21,756 nucleotides of DNA from a virus: positions 1 to 21,756 of IMG/VR virus record IMGVR_UViG_3300046412_000198; one strand, written 5' to 3'. A program made the position numbers and the translations under genes. The notes under the pieces were generated by a model. It saw only the letters and a program-made list of their open reading frames with translations. It was not told the origin of the DNA and searched no databases. This document shows, in pieces, positions 1 to 6,225 of this stretch (position 1 is its first letter; each line of letters begins with the position of its first letter).

Positions 1-54
1 CCTCTAGGGGTGTGCCCGATGGACGGTATATGCTATAGCCTACGCAAGATCTGC

Positions 55-218
55 GCGCACCTGTTGCACACCTTCCGCGCACCTATCGCGTGCGGTCGCG
101 CACCTTGCTTATATAGGTATGCGCGCAACGGTAGTAAGTTGCATTTTGGTACTGTCTATTTTGGTGTGAGTATGGCGTACACAACCCGCATAAATGCTTA
201 CCGCACACCTGCGCACCT
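55..218 (+). repeat. GCGCACCT-type direct repeat cluster
   Basis: Exact GCGCACCT occurs at 55-62, 77-84, 98-105 and 211-218, and the one-base variant GCACACCT at 66-73 and 203-210. The first three copies start 11 bp apart (55, 66, 77) and the next starts 21 bp on (98), roughly two helical turns, so they lie on one face of the helix. The last two form an adjacent pair. Such phased short repeats are typical of binding sites for a repressor or initiator. Which protein binds is unknown. Confidence 0.5.
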
Positions 219-234
219 TTTGTAAACTAACAAG

Positions 235-264
235 TTGCATTAACTTAATTGATCAGGTTATAAT
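235..264 (+). promoter_or_regulatory. sigma70-like promoter for the left + strand genes
   Basis: A perfect -10 box TATAAT lies at 259-264, with TTGCAT at 235-240 as a weak -35 box (3 of 6 consensus bases) and an 18-bp spacer. Transcription would begin near 271, about 50 nt before the first start codon at 321. The repeat pair at 203-218 lies just upstream, so a protein bound there could regulate it. Confidence 0.55.
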
Positions 265-320
265 CCCCCCAAGCCGGACGCATTGATGCCGATGGCGCAA
301 ACAGATAGAGGCAAACCCAT

Positions 321-452
321 ATGTACTCAGTAATTAACACCACCAATCTTTTATTAACCGCTGTCGCGCGTTTTGAATCGCACGCGCTCGCGGCTGAGTG
401 GGTGTCGCGCCAAGCGAACCCAGACGCATTCTTAATCATGGCGGAGGTTTAA
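321..452 (+). CDS. Small hypothetical protein, 43 aa
   Basis: An ATG at 321 opens a 43-codon frame ending in TAA at 450-452. GAGG at 308-311 is a plausible Shine-Dalgarno 9 nt upstream, inside the recurring motif GAGGCAAACCCA. The product starts MYSVINTTNLLLTAVARFES and ends FLIMAEV; it looks like a short amphipathic helical protein with no family I recognise. Its end lies 2 nt before the next ATG at 455, and the ribosome-binding site of that gene (GGAGG, 443-447) is inside this frame, which suggests translational coupling. It is the first gene after the promoter at 235-264. Coding status rests on start-site quality and tight packing. Confidence 0.5.
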   Translation: MYSVINTTNLLLTAVARFESHALAAEWVSRQANPDAFLIMAEV

Positions 453-454
453 TC

Positions 455-748
455 ATGACAACGCAAAAATACACCGTTAGATCAAACCGACAGCGCCCGC
501 GCATCTGGATAGAGGGCGCGCGTTTAGCTGGCGCTGGGTTTACTCATGGCGCGCGTTATAACGTGATGGCAACCGCCAATATTCTGGCACTGACATTGGC
601 AGATGATGGCGCGCGCAAAGTGGCAGGCGCTGCCGCGCGTCCGATTATTGATATGTGCGGGCGCAGCGTTGCGCCTTTCACAACTGGCGACGATGTGAGC
701 ATTACGTATGAGCAAGGGATCATCACTATTGAGAGGGCGAGCAAATGA
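455..748 (+). CDS. Tandem SymE/AbrB-like domain protein, 97 aa
   Basis: The start is set at the ATG at 455, preceded by GGAGG at 443-447, rather than at the upstream in-frame codon at 398. Two similar halves are visible. Residues 14-48 read RPRIWIEGARLAGAGF followed by THGARYNV and a beta strand. Residues 62-94 read RPIIDMCGRSVAPFTTGDDV, then ITYEQGIITIER. Each has the pattern of a SpoVT-AbrB/SymE-like swapped-hairpin half: R-P, beta strand, G, short helix, hydrophobic-F-x-x-G, beta strand, and a closing I-x-I strand. SymE is an SOS-induced AbrB-fold RNA-associated toxin in E. coli, and AbrB-fold proteins otherwise bind DNA as transition regulators. Here a DNA- or RNA-binding regulatory role is inferred. 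The gene ends in an ATGA overlap with the next gene. Confidence 0.6.
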   Translation: MTTQKYTVRSNRQRPRIWIEGARLAGAGFTHGARYNVMATANILALTLADDGARKVAGAAARPIIDMCGRSVAPFTTGDDVSITYEQGIITIERASK

Positions 749-1077
749 GTAATGAACATTTAGAAACGCTGCGCGAGTTTGACGCGCACATTGTGAGCAT
801 GGTGGAGGATTTCGCGGACTCCGAGCAAGATCGCTCCGATTATTGCTGTGAATGCGCGGATGGCTCGCAGTGGGCTATTTACTATGGCCGCGCATGGGAT
901 TTGGTGGAGGCGGTGCGAGCGCGCCGCACATCCGACCTGGCGAGCGCTGAGTTTGATTATGACGATGTGTTTACTGATTCATGCGATACCGACACCCGCA
1001 TGACGCGCTTGGCGTACCTAATCACGCATGCTGCGCTGTGGCAGGCTTTAGAGGATAAGGCCGCAAACGCCGCCTAG
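745..1077 (+). CDS. Acidic hypothetical protein, 110 aa
   Basis: The ATG at 745 overlaps the upstream TGA (ATGA), with GAGGG at 731-735 as ribosome-binding site. The protein is strongly acidic: by hand count 24 Asp/Glu against 9 Arg/Lys. It contains a short Cys cluster (YCCEC, residues 33-37) and a Trp/Tyr-rich stretch (SQWAIYYGRAWDLVEAVRAR). No family is recognised. Small acidic early phage proteins are sometimes inhibitors or DNA mimics, but nothing here proves that. The gene is followed 18 nt later by a rho-independent terminator, so it closes the first transcription unit. Confidence 0.6.
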   Translation: MSNEHLETLREFDAHIVSMVEDFADSEQDRSDYCCECADGSQWAIYYGRAWDLVEAVRARRTSDLASAEFDYDDVFTDSCDTDTRMTRLAYLITHAALWQALEDKAANAA

Positions 1078-1095
1078 CAGCAATCCAGACCAACC

Positions 1096-1127
1096 AACCC
1101 GCACCGGATGACGCCGCGCGGGTTTTT
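1096..1127 (+). terminator. Rho-independent terminator
   Basis: The inverted repeat AACCCGC (1096-1102) / GCGGGTT (1118-1124) has an inner CGG/CCG pairing (1105-1107 with 1114-1116) around ATGACG, and a run of five T at 1123-1127. It follows the stop codon at 1077 by 18 nt. It would end or attenuate the first transcription unit. The downstream genes from 1172 then need either read-through or a promoter that I cannot identify confidently. Confidence 0.75.
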
Positions 1128-1171
1128 CAGTGCCGATACCGGCGAAACTATCAACTATTGAGGCAAACCCA

Positions 1172-1471
1172 ATGAGACAAATAGAAAGAGAGATGCTGCG
1201 CGCGATTGGCGCGAATAAAGCATGGGCAAAAGATAACACGCGAGTTGAACCGCTAACGCGCTACGGTATAACGCGCGTTTGGCTGCATGAAAATCACATC
1301 GCAGATTGTTTTACTAATTGCGATGGCGAAATCCGCGCTTTTACAAACCGCGACACGCTCGCGCAATGGCCCACACCCACCACAAAAAGCCGACTGCGCG
1401 CGCTGGGTGTTGATCTGACACAAAAGGCGGGCGTGATCTCAATAGATGGGGAGGTGGTTTGCCATGTCTAG
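1172..1471 (+). CDS. Hypothetical protein, 99 aa
   Basis: The ATG at 1172 is chosen over an in-frame ATG at 1130 because the latter lies at the very end of the terminator, while 1172 has GAGG (1160-1163) 8 nt upstream, within GAGGCAAACCCA directly abutting the ATG. The product begins MRQIEREMLRAIGANKAWAK. It has a basic N-terminal half, then a probable beta-rich C-terminal part ending GVISIDGEVVCHV. The GITRVWLHENHIADCF segment suggests a small beta sheet. I recognise no family. It overlaps the next gene by 8 nt. Confidence 0.6.
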   Translation: MRQIEREMLRAIGANKAWAKDNTRVEPLTRYGITRVWLHENHIADCFTNCDGEIRAFTNRDTLAQWPTPTTKSRLRALGVDLTQKAGVISIDGEVVCHV

Positions 1472-1649
1472 CATTACCCAAAGCGCGCGCAAACGTATTG
1501 CGCAGATACAAACCATTGAACAAATAACAAACTATGAAGACAGGATGACGCGCCTGTATGAGTGTGGCGCGCTATCTGCGCAACAATTTTTTCGCATTAT
1601 TGGCTGGATAGCAGATCGGGAAGTTGAAATAGACTTAGCCAATGACTAA
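1464..1649 (+). CDS. Hypothetical helical protein, 61 aa
   Basis: The start is set at the ATG at 1464, 9 nt after GGGGAGG (1448-1454), rather than 1446, which would place the start before that site. The product begins MSSITQSARKRIAQIQTIEQ and ends WIADREVEIDLAND. It appears almost entirely helical, with a motif of spaced hydrophobic residues, YEDRMTRLYECGALSAQQFF, that could be a helix-turn-helix-like or helical-hairpin fold. No family is recognised. The start overlaps the previous gene by 8 nt and the stop overlaps the next start by 8 nt. Confidence 0.6.
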   Translation: MSSITQSARKRIAQIQTIEQITNYEDRMTRLYECGALSAQQFFRIIGWIADREVEIDLAND

Positions 1650-1974
1650 CCCCCAAACTCTCTACCAGTGGCTACCTCCGCCGCTGCGCAATAGCGCTCG
1701 ATTGTGGGCGCATTTTCATCAGCCGGTGCTATACGCGCCACGGCGGTTGCATCCTAATCCGTTGACTACATTTGCACGCGAAAAAACAGGCGTAACCAAA
1801 TGGTGCGTGATCCCTGGATGTGTTGTGGCTGTTGGTGACAGTGTTTACATAGCACCGCTCACGCCTGCTATGGCGTGGGAATACTGTATTCCGTTTGAAG
1901 CATTAGCGAGGAAGCCGAAACAATGCCGGATAGATACATTGCCCATTGTAGACATTGCGACACCCCATTTATGA
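1642..1974 (+). CDS. Hypothetical protein, 110 aa
   Basis: The ATG at 1642 lies within ATGACTAA, so it overlaps the previous stop by 8 nt and is probably translationally coupled; no strong Shine-Dalgarno is seen. The product begins MTNPQTLYQWLPPPLRNSAR, is Pro- and aromatic-rich, and its middle (KWCVIPGCVVAVGDSVYIAP) looks like a small beta barrel. I recognise no family. Its last 52 nt overlap the start of the zinc-finger gene at 1923 in another frame, and that gene's ribosome-binding site (GAGGAAG, 1908-1914) is inside this one. Confidence 0.5.
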   Translation: MTNPQTLYQWLPPPLRNSARLWAHFHQPVLYAPRRLHPNPLTTFAREKTGVTKWCVIPGCVVAVGDSVYIAPLTPAMAWEYCIPFEALARKPKQCRIDTLPIVDIATPHL

Positions 1975-2096
1975 GCGAGTCAAAGCGCCCGCCTAAATGG
2001 TGTAGCTACACTTGCAGAGACAAAGGGCAGGAAGCTATTAAGCGTCGAGAATATATCCGTCGCGGGTTAATGCGTCCTCGCCTTCCTTGGCAATGA
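1923..2096 (+). CDS. Treble-clef zinc-finger small protein, 57 aa
   Basis: The ATG at 1923 follows GAGGAAG (1908-1914) with an 8-nt gap and opens 57 codons ending in TGA at 2094-2096. The product has C9-x2-C12 (HCRHCDTPF) and C27-x3-C31 (WCSYTCRDKG), followed by a basic tail (IKRREYIRRGLMRPRLPW). The pattern CxxC-xx-P/F ... (W/Y)CSxxCR is common in small phage and bacterial treble-clef proteins that bind zinc and often nucleic acid. The last 59 bp overlap tail-to-tail with the primase-helicase gene on the other strand (end at 2038). The protein is a likely nucleic-acid-associated accessory factor; its function is unknown. Confidence 0.65.
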   Translation: MPDRYIAHCRHCDTPFMSESKRPPKWCSYTCRDKGQEAIKRREYIRRGLMRPRLPWQ

Positions 2097-4017
2097 GGAA
2101 GTGTATGTTTTGTCCTTTGCCATTTAGTTTGGCGTTCGCGGTTGTTAAATGTCCGCCATCTAGACAATCTCTTATGGCGGTACGCAATAGCTCGCGGGTT
2201 AAACCAATATCCTTGGCAAATTGCGCATTGGCTTCTAAGTCACGCTTTTTGGCGTAGCCAATTTCATGCATTCTTTCAAGCAATATATTTTTAGCTTCGA
2301 TCTCCGCGCGCATGCGGTCAGATTTCTTTTCGGCTGGGGTTTTCTCAGACAATGGCTTTAGATAGCCGCTCCGATTGGCAAAGAATGCGGGCGGGCGCAT
2401 TGGGCCATAAGATGACTTCAAATGGCGTATGACGATCACGCTATCGTCGGGCGTATGCCCAGACAAATCGCGGCGCTCTTGTGATGATGCCTTTTGTATC
2501 CCCAGCACAGATCGACAGCTATCAGCTAATGCACCGCCACCGCGCCCGTGATACTGGGTCATTTCCATTTCGCCGCGCTCTACACCTTCCGCGCTGGCCT
2601 TGCTGGTGTGGTGGATTAAGACAACCGCGCAGCCTGTCTGCTGTGCGATGTGGTCGGTACAGGCAATTGCTGCGCTGATCTGGCTGTTATCTTCTTCCTC
2701 CAGGAAGCGAGACAAAGTTTCCACGAATACAATCTGCGCGCCATCTGCTTTGACTGCCTCAATCACTTCCGCTGCAAAGGTGAGGTTGGGCAGGACAAGT
2801 CCGGTTTTCTTTTCGATTAGCTTTTTACCAGTGCCGCGCAGATTCCAGATGTTGATGCGGTTCTGCGCTTTGTTGGCACTGGTGGGTGGCTCTGGGCAAT
2901 TCAAAAGCGCATAGGCTTTGCGTCGATAATCTTCCGGCTCATCCTCTGCGGTCATAATCAGCGCGCGGGTGTCGCTTTCTTCAATCTGAGACATGATCCA
3001 CCACATCATCCAAGTAGATTTGCCACTACCGCCAGCGGCGCTGAGTTGTGATGTGCAGGCGTGGGGAAAGTAGCCATCCATGATGGCGCGTCTATCGGGT
3101 GCTGTTTGTAGATCGCTCAATGTGAATCGAATCCTTTTTGGTTGCTCGTAAGTATCCTCTGGCACGCGAGCGACAAAATCATTGTTCATTAAGTGCGTTT
3201 TGAAGATAGACGCAACGGTGGTTTTGACTTCTGACTCTGGCAGCGGTGGATTGTTGAGCGCATTTTCTGCCAAGGCTCTGCCGATGATTTCTTCTACGGG
3301 TTGATTTTCTCTAACCCATAAACCGATCAGGCGCGCGAGGTTGCTGTTGCGCCCACCCTCCTCTACTCCGCCTTCTGTCATGGGCAGTGATTCTTTGCTG
3401 CCACTACCTTTAACTGCGGCGAGGTCAACTTTGGTCAGTGATGGCGCATGATCCCAAAGCTCTGCCAGCGACATGCCATCCGGCGCGCTGTACTCATAGA
3501 CCATGCCGCTGCCGTGGATAGATCCAGGTGCAACGATGTATCCGCCTGCGCCGCGAAAGTCGATCTTGCGTTCTGTGTCAACGCTGTTGCCTGCCTCTAT
3601 CACACCAGTTTCTGAGTGCTGTGTGCTGTAAAGGTAGTGGCGTCCGTTGGCGGTGTTCACATAAAAGGGTGAGCGTTGGATATTGCCTTGCTCAACCCAT
3701 TGAATTGAATCGGGGCTGTCGCAATCAACCGCCATTACTTTAAGGCCGGTGGCGATGGCCCAATTGCAACGGGGATATTGTTTTTGCCATGCCTCTATCT
3801 GTTCCCATGATGCGGGATCGCGGCGGTACTGCCCCCATTGCACGCCAGAGCATGGTCGCTTGTACCATGCGATGCGTCGATCCATTTCGCCTTTATCTGG
3901 CTCAAAATTTTTGGGGATGGGTTGGCCGGAGCCGTTGAGCGGGAAGATGCTAAAGCCTGCTTCCCACAATTCAGCGATGCGAGGTATCGCTGATGTGGTG
4001 TCTTTTTCTTCTGCCAT
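2038..4017 (-). CDS. Primase-polymerase / replicative helicase fusion protein, 659 aa
   Basis: This is a bifunctional replication protein. Counting from the ATG at 4017, residues about 15-185 form a prim-pol domain: VMAVDCD with the catalytic acids D98 and D100, NGRHYLY near 124-130, and the family signature IDFRGAGGYIVAPGSIHG at 152-169. Residues about 221-275 resemble the helical PriCT-type linker. Residues about 297-560 form a RecA-like (RepA/DnaB-type) helicase with Walker A AAGGSGKST at 327-335, Walker B-like IVFVETLSRF and a QYHGRGGGALADSCRSV arginine-finger region. The C-terminus looks like a winged helix. An in-frame start at 4125 would add 36 residues but would leave only 16 bp for two divergent promoters, so 4017 is preferred; it follows GGCAAACCCAAA directly. 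No separate DNA polymerase is visible in the window. Confidence 0.88.
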   Translation of the reverse strand: MAEEKDTTSAIPRIAELWEAGFSIFPLNGSGQPIPKNFEPDKGEMDRRIAWYKRPCSGVQWGQYRRDPASWEQIEAWQKQYPRCNWAIATGLKVMAVDCDSPDSIQWVEQGNIQRSPFYVNTANGRHYLYSTQHSETGVIEAGNSVDTERKIDFRGAGGYIVAPGSIHGSGMVYEYSAPDGMSLAELWDHAPSLTKVDLAAVKGSGSKESLPMTEGGVEEGGRNSNLARLIGLWVRENQPVEEIIGRALAENALNNPPLPESEVKTTVASIFKTHLMNNDFVARVPEDTYEQPKRIRFTLSDLQTAPDRRAIMDGYFPHACTSQLSAAGGSGKSTWMMWWIMSQIEESDTRALIMTAEDEPEDYRRKAYALLNCPEPPTSANKAQNRINIWNLRGTGKKLIEKKTGLVLPNLTFAAEVIEAVKADGAQIVFVETLSRFLEEEDNSQISAAIACTDHIAQQTGCAVVLIHHTSKASAEGVERGEMEMTQYHGRGGGALADSCRSVLGIQKASSQERRDLSGHTPDDSVIVIRHLKSSYGPMRPPAFFANRSGYLKPLSEKTPAEKKSDRMRAEIEAKNILLERMHEIGYAKKRDLEANAQFAKDIGLTRELLRTAIRDCLDGGHLTTANAKLNGKGQNIHFLIAKEGEDALTRDGYILDA

Positions 4018-4141
4018 TTTGGGTTTGCCGTTTGGGTTAATCGGGGGGCCAGAATAAATCGGGCTTGACTTTTGCGCAAGTGGCTTTAGTATTGGCCTTG
4101 TCGGACGCACTATTGCTGATGACATTTACGGAGAAAACGAA
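4018..4141. promoter_or_regulatory. Divergent promoter region
   Basis: A + strand promoter is proposed with TTGACT (4065-4070), a 16-bp spacer and TAGTAT (4087-4092), leading to the gene at 4142. A - strand promoter is proposed with TTGCGC (complement of 4074-4079), a 17-bp spacer and TATTCT (complement of 4051-4056), leading to the primase-helicase at 4017. The -35 boxes face each other across the palindrome TTGCGCAA (4072-4079), a possible shared operator. The assignments are by eye. Confidence 0.45.
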
Positions 4142-4402
4142 ATGGCAAACCCAATGGAAGTTATAGAGCGCAAGCTCGCCCAACAACAAACCGAATTAGA
4201 TCGTGCCGTCTGCGAGATGCAATCGCTGATGGCTGCTTTTGATTGCGATCCGGTTTTGGATGTCGAAGTTTCCTCTTTCACCGACTCAGTGAATGCCAAG
4301 CGAGAGGCGGCAGGCTTTTTGCCCGCTGATCGCGTGACCTTTGTACTAACTGAGTCAATTCAACATGCTTTATCACTAACAGGAGACTACGGTGATGAAT
4401 AA
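4142..4402 (+). CDS. Hypothetical protein, 86 aa
   Basis: ATG at 4142 follows CGGAG (4129-4133); a second in-frame ATG at 4154 immediately follows GGCAAACCCA, so the true start could be either. The N-terminal 35 residues (VIERKLAQQQTELDRAVCEM) are a likely coiled coil. The rest is helical and unremarkable. No family is recognised. It is the first gene of the recombination operon and shares the ATGAATAA overlap with the next gene, which fits a small accessory of the replication module. Confidence 0.6.
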   Translation: MANPMEVIERKLAQQQTELDRAVCEMQSLMAAFDCDPVLDVEVSSFTDSVNAKREAAGFLPADRVTFVLTESIQHALSLTGDYGDE

Positions 4403-4814
4403 TCTTAAATTGGTTGATGTACCCGTCGAGGATCGAATCGACGCACTGTCTGATCGCATTGTTCAATTAAAAGGCGAGAAGCAAGACATTCAGAATCAGA
4501 TTGATGAATGCCAAGCGGCGCTGATTGAGATCGTCGGCATCAAAGATGAAGGATCGCAATCCTTCCACACTGACCGCTACTTGGTTGGCACTACTCAAGG
4601 CATTACGCGCACGCTTGATCGCACTGAAGTGCTGAAGCTGGCGGATAGGTTGCCGGAAGATACATATAAGAATGTATTCACCTGGAAGCCTGCGCTTGAT
4701 CTTGCCAACTACCGCGCGCTGAAAGACATGGCCCCCAACTTGGCGAGCATGGTTGATGACGCCATCACCAGCAAGCCAAGCAAGCCTGCTGTGAAGGTGG
4801 AGGCCAAGTCATGA
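4395..4814 (+). CDS. Phage hypothetical protein upstream of Sak4-like ATPase, 139 aa
   Basis: The ATG at 4395 follows AGGAG (4381-4385) by 9 nt; the GTG at 4392 is an alternative. The N-terminal third (residues about 8-45) is a coiled coil (RIVQLKGEKQDIQNQIDECQ). The middle is beta strands (FHTDRYLVGTTQGITRTLDR) and the C-terminal part is helical with a Lys/Pro-rich tail. Similar small coiled-coil proteins are often found just before Sak4/AAA ATPase genes in phages, so a role in recombination is inferred from position. It overlaps the next start (ATGA at 4811-4814). Confidence 0.6.
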   Translation: MNNLKLVDVPVEDRIDALSDRIVQLKGEKQDIQNQIDECQAALIEIVGIKDEGSQSFHTDRYLVGTTQGITRTLDRTEVLKLADRLPEDTYKNVFTWKPALDLANYRALKDMAPNLASMVDDAITSKPSKPAVKVEAKS

Positions 4815-5593
4815 GCAACCCACTTGCTGATCTTGTGCAACCGGCTGCGAGGCCAGTGCGCATGACCATTCTCGGTGAGGCCGGTACGGGCAAGACTACT
4901 TTAGCCTGTACTGCCTTCCCCAATCCGGTTGTGCTGCGCTTTGAGGATGGCATGCAGTCGCTGGGCGAGAATGCTCCGATGGCTACGCCTGTCTATCGCA
5001 CGATGGATGAAGCCAGCGCGTTTGTGAAAGCGTTGGCGGAACAGGCGGGTGAGCATGAATATAAAACGCTCATCGTTGATTCAATCACGCACATGTGCAA
5101 CAGCGTGATTGAGCCGGAAGTGCTGAAGTCAGACCCGCGTGGCGCTAAGAATCTAGCGCAGGCGCATGGTGGCTATGGCGCTGGATATGCGCAGGCGTGT
5201 GAGTTGACCCGTCAGTTTGTCACGCTCTGCACTGCGGCGTGTGACCATGCTGGGATGCATCTTGTATTCATTGGTCACGCTGCCAGCGAGACAGTGGAAT
5301 GGCCTGACAGTGATCCATATCAGCGACTGACCTTGCGTTGCAACAAGCGTTACACGCAATTCTTTGTTGACGATGTGGACGTAGTGGCACTGCTGAAGCT
5401 GAAGTCAAACACCTATGGCTCTGGTGAGCGCAAGAAGCTCAAGACTGATGGCACGCGCATTCTGCACATGTCGCCATCGCCTGCCAGCGTTACCAAAAAC
5501 CGTTACGGCATCACTGAGGACATTGAGATTGTCCAAGGTGAAAGCCCCTTTACCTTTATCCCTAGTCTCAACAATCAGGAGCAATTCTCATGA
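4811..5593 (+). CDS. Sak4-like RecA-fold ATPase (phage recombinase)
   Basis: This 260-aa protein has Walker A GEAGTGKTT at residues 22-30 and Walker B YKTLIVDSITHM around residues 85-96, followed by a conserved helical region and a beta strand with IGHAASE typical of the AAA_24/Sak4-type single-domain RecA-like ATPases. Sak4 proteins are phage single-strand annealing or strand-exchange recombinases that work with a phage SSB-like partner. The gene directly downstream encodes such a candidate partner. GGAGG at 4799-4803 gives a 7-nt spacing to the ATG. The assignment to the ATPase family is strong; the recombinase role is from the family and the context. Confidence 0.85.
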   Translation: MSNPLADLVQPAARPVRMTILGEAGTGKTTLACTAFPNPVVLRFEDGMQSLGENAPMATPVYRTMDEASAFVKALAEQAGEHEYKTLIVDSITHMCNSVIEPEVLKSDPRGAKNLAQAHGGYGAGYAQACELTRQFVTLCTAACDHAGMHLVFIGHAASETVEWPDSDPYQRLTLRCNKRYTQFFVDDVDVVALLKLKSNTYGSGERKKLKTDGTRILHMSPSPASVTKNRYGITEDIEIVQGESPFTFIPSLNNQEQFS

Positions 5594-6072
5594 ATTTTCT
5601 TAATAACTTTGACATCAACCATGTTGCCGATGAGGGCGACACTAAGCGTGACTTTGGCGCGGTTCCTGCGGGCCATTATCGGGTTGTCTGCGAGCGTGCA
5701 GAGGAAGCCGTCACCAAGTCCACCTCAACCGAAGCGTGCAAGTTTGCTTGGCGCATCAGTGAGGGTGAGTTTTCTGGTCAGTGGTTGTGGGATCAGATGA
5801 ACGTCGATCATCCTAAAGACGGCTATGCAGCACGCGAGCAAAATCGCTTCCGCGAGATGTGCAAAGCAACCAACACCATCACGCCTAAAACGATGGATGA
5901 CTTCCCTGGATGTGAGTGCGTTGTTGATGTGAAGGTGCGTCCCGCGCAGGGTCAGTATGGCGAGAGTAACGAGATCAAGCGTTACTTGCCGCCAGTGCCA
6001 AAAGACTCTGCCACGCCTGTAGAGGCAGCGCCCAAGCGTGCTGGCAACTCAGGTTGGGAAGCTCCGGCCTAA
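5590..6072 (+). CDS. DUF669-family protein, putative ssDNA-binding partner
   Basis: The 160-aa product begins MNFLNNFDINHVADEGDTKR and shows the DUF669 pattern: an early F-G-A-V-P-A-G-H-Y beta strand, KFAWRISEGEFSGQWLWDQM, then RFREMCKATNTITP and a terminal beta strand with the NEIKRYLPP motif. DUF669 proteins occur next to Sak4 or annealing recombinases in many phages and are thought to bind ssDNA with an OB-like fold; that role is from family context. The C-terminus (GNSGWEAPA) is not the acidic tip of classic SSB. AGGAG at 5577-5581 precedes the ATG by 8 nt. The gene ends TAATG, coupling it to the small membrane peptide gene. Confidence 0.75.
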   Translation: MNFLNNFDINHVADEGDTKRDFGAVPAGHYRVVCERAEEAVTKSTSTEACKFAWRISEGEFSGQWLWDQMNVDHPKDGYAAREQNRFREMCKATNTITPKTMDDFPGCECVVDVKVRPAQGQYGESNEIKRYLPPVPKDSATPVEAAPKRAGNSGWEAPA

Positions 6073-6155
6073 TGGATCCTATGGCGGAGATAATTTTGGG
6101 CCTTATGGTCTGCGTGGCATTGTTTATCTATGTCGAATGGAGAGGTGAGGACTGA
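6072..6155 (+). CDS. Small single-span membrane peptide, 27 aa
   Basis: The start ATG at 6072 shares its A with the upstream stop (TAATG), and TGA lies at 6153-6155. The product begins MDPMAEIILGLMVCVALFIY and continues VEWRGED: one hydrophobic span of about 16 residues between short acidic ends. This is a typical micro-protein layout. It sits between the ssDNA-binding gene and a zinc-finger gene and has no strong ribosome-binding site of its own, so coupled translation is inferred. Function is unknown; membrane tethering, host inhibition or lysis timing are all possible. Confidence 0.5.
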   Translation: MDPMAEIILGLMVCVALFIYVEWRGED

Positions 6156-6205
6156 CCCTTAGCAGTCTGAGCGCGGGTCAGGCCCACCCGTCACCACAAC
6201 GGGCC
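6152..6205 (+). promoter_or_regulatory. Cluster of overlapping inverted repeats
   Basis: Three pairings share bases: CTGACCC (6152-6158) with GGGTCAG (6175-6181); CGGGT (6174-6178) with ACCCG (6186-6190); and CCCGT (6187-6191) with ACGGG (6199-6203). The first and second exclude each other, as do the second and third. This layout recalls attenuators or switchable leaders. No T tract follows, so it is not a standard terminator. It lies just ahead of the zinc-finger gene at 6226. Confidence 0.4.
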
Positions 6206-6225
6206 ATCTAATTCTGGAGGTTGTT

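Larger units (their letters stand above)
1..320. promoter_or_regulatory. Left non-coding regulatory region
   Basis: No convincing gene lies in these 320 bases. The region holds six short direct repeats (listed separately), a duplicated AAGTTGCAT (136-144 and 232-240), an AT-rich TATATAGGTAT stretch at 110-120 and a sigma70-like promoter at 235-264 that drives the first + strand genes. It could be an operator/immunity region or a replication origin with iterons; the sequence alone does not decide between them. Confidence 0.5.

Noticed and set aside
10-225. 71-codon + strand frame across the repeat region
   Set aside because: It lacks a ribosome-binding site, crosses all the short repeats and encodes a Cys/Arg-rich chain without domain character; it looks like non-coding DNA.
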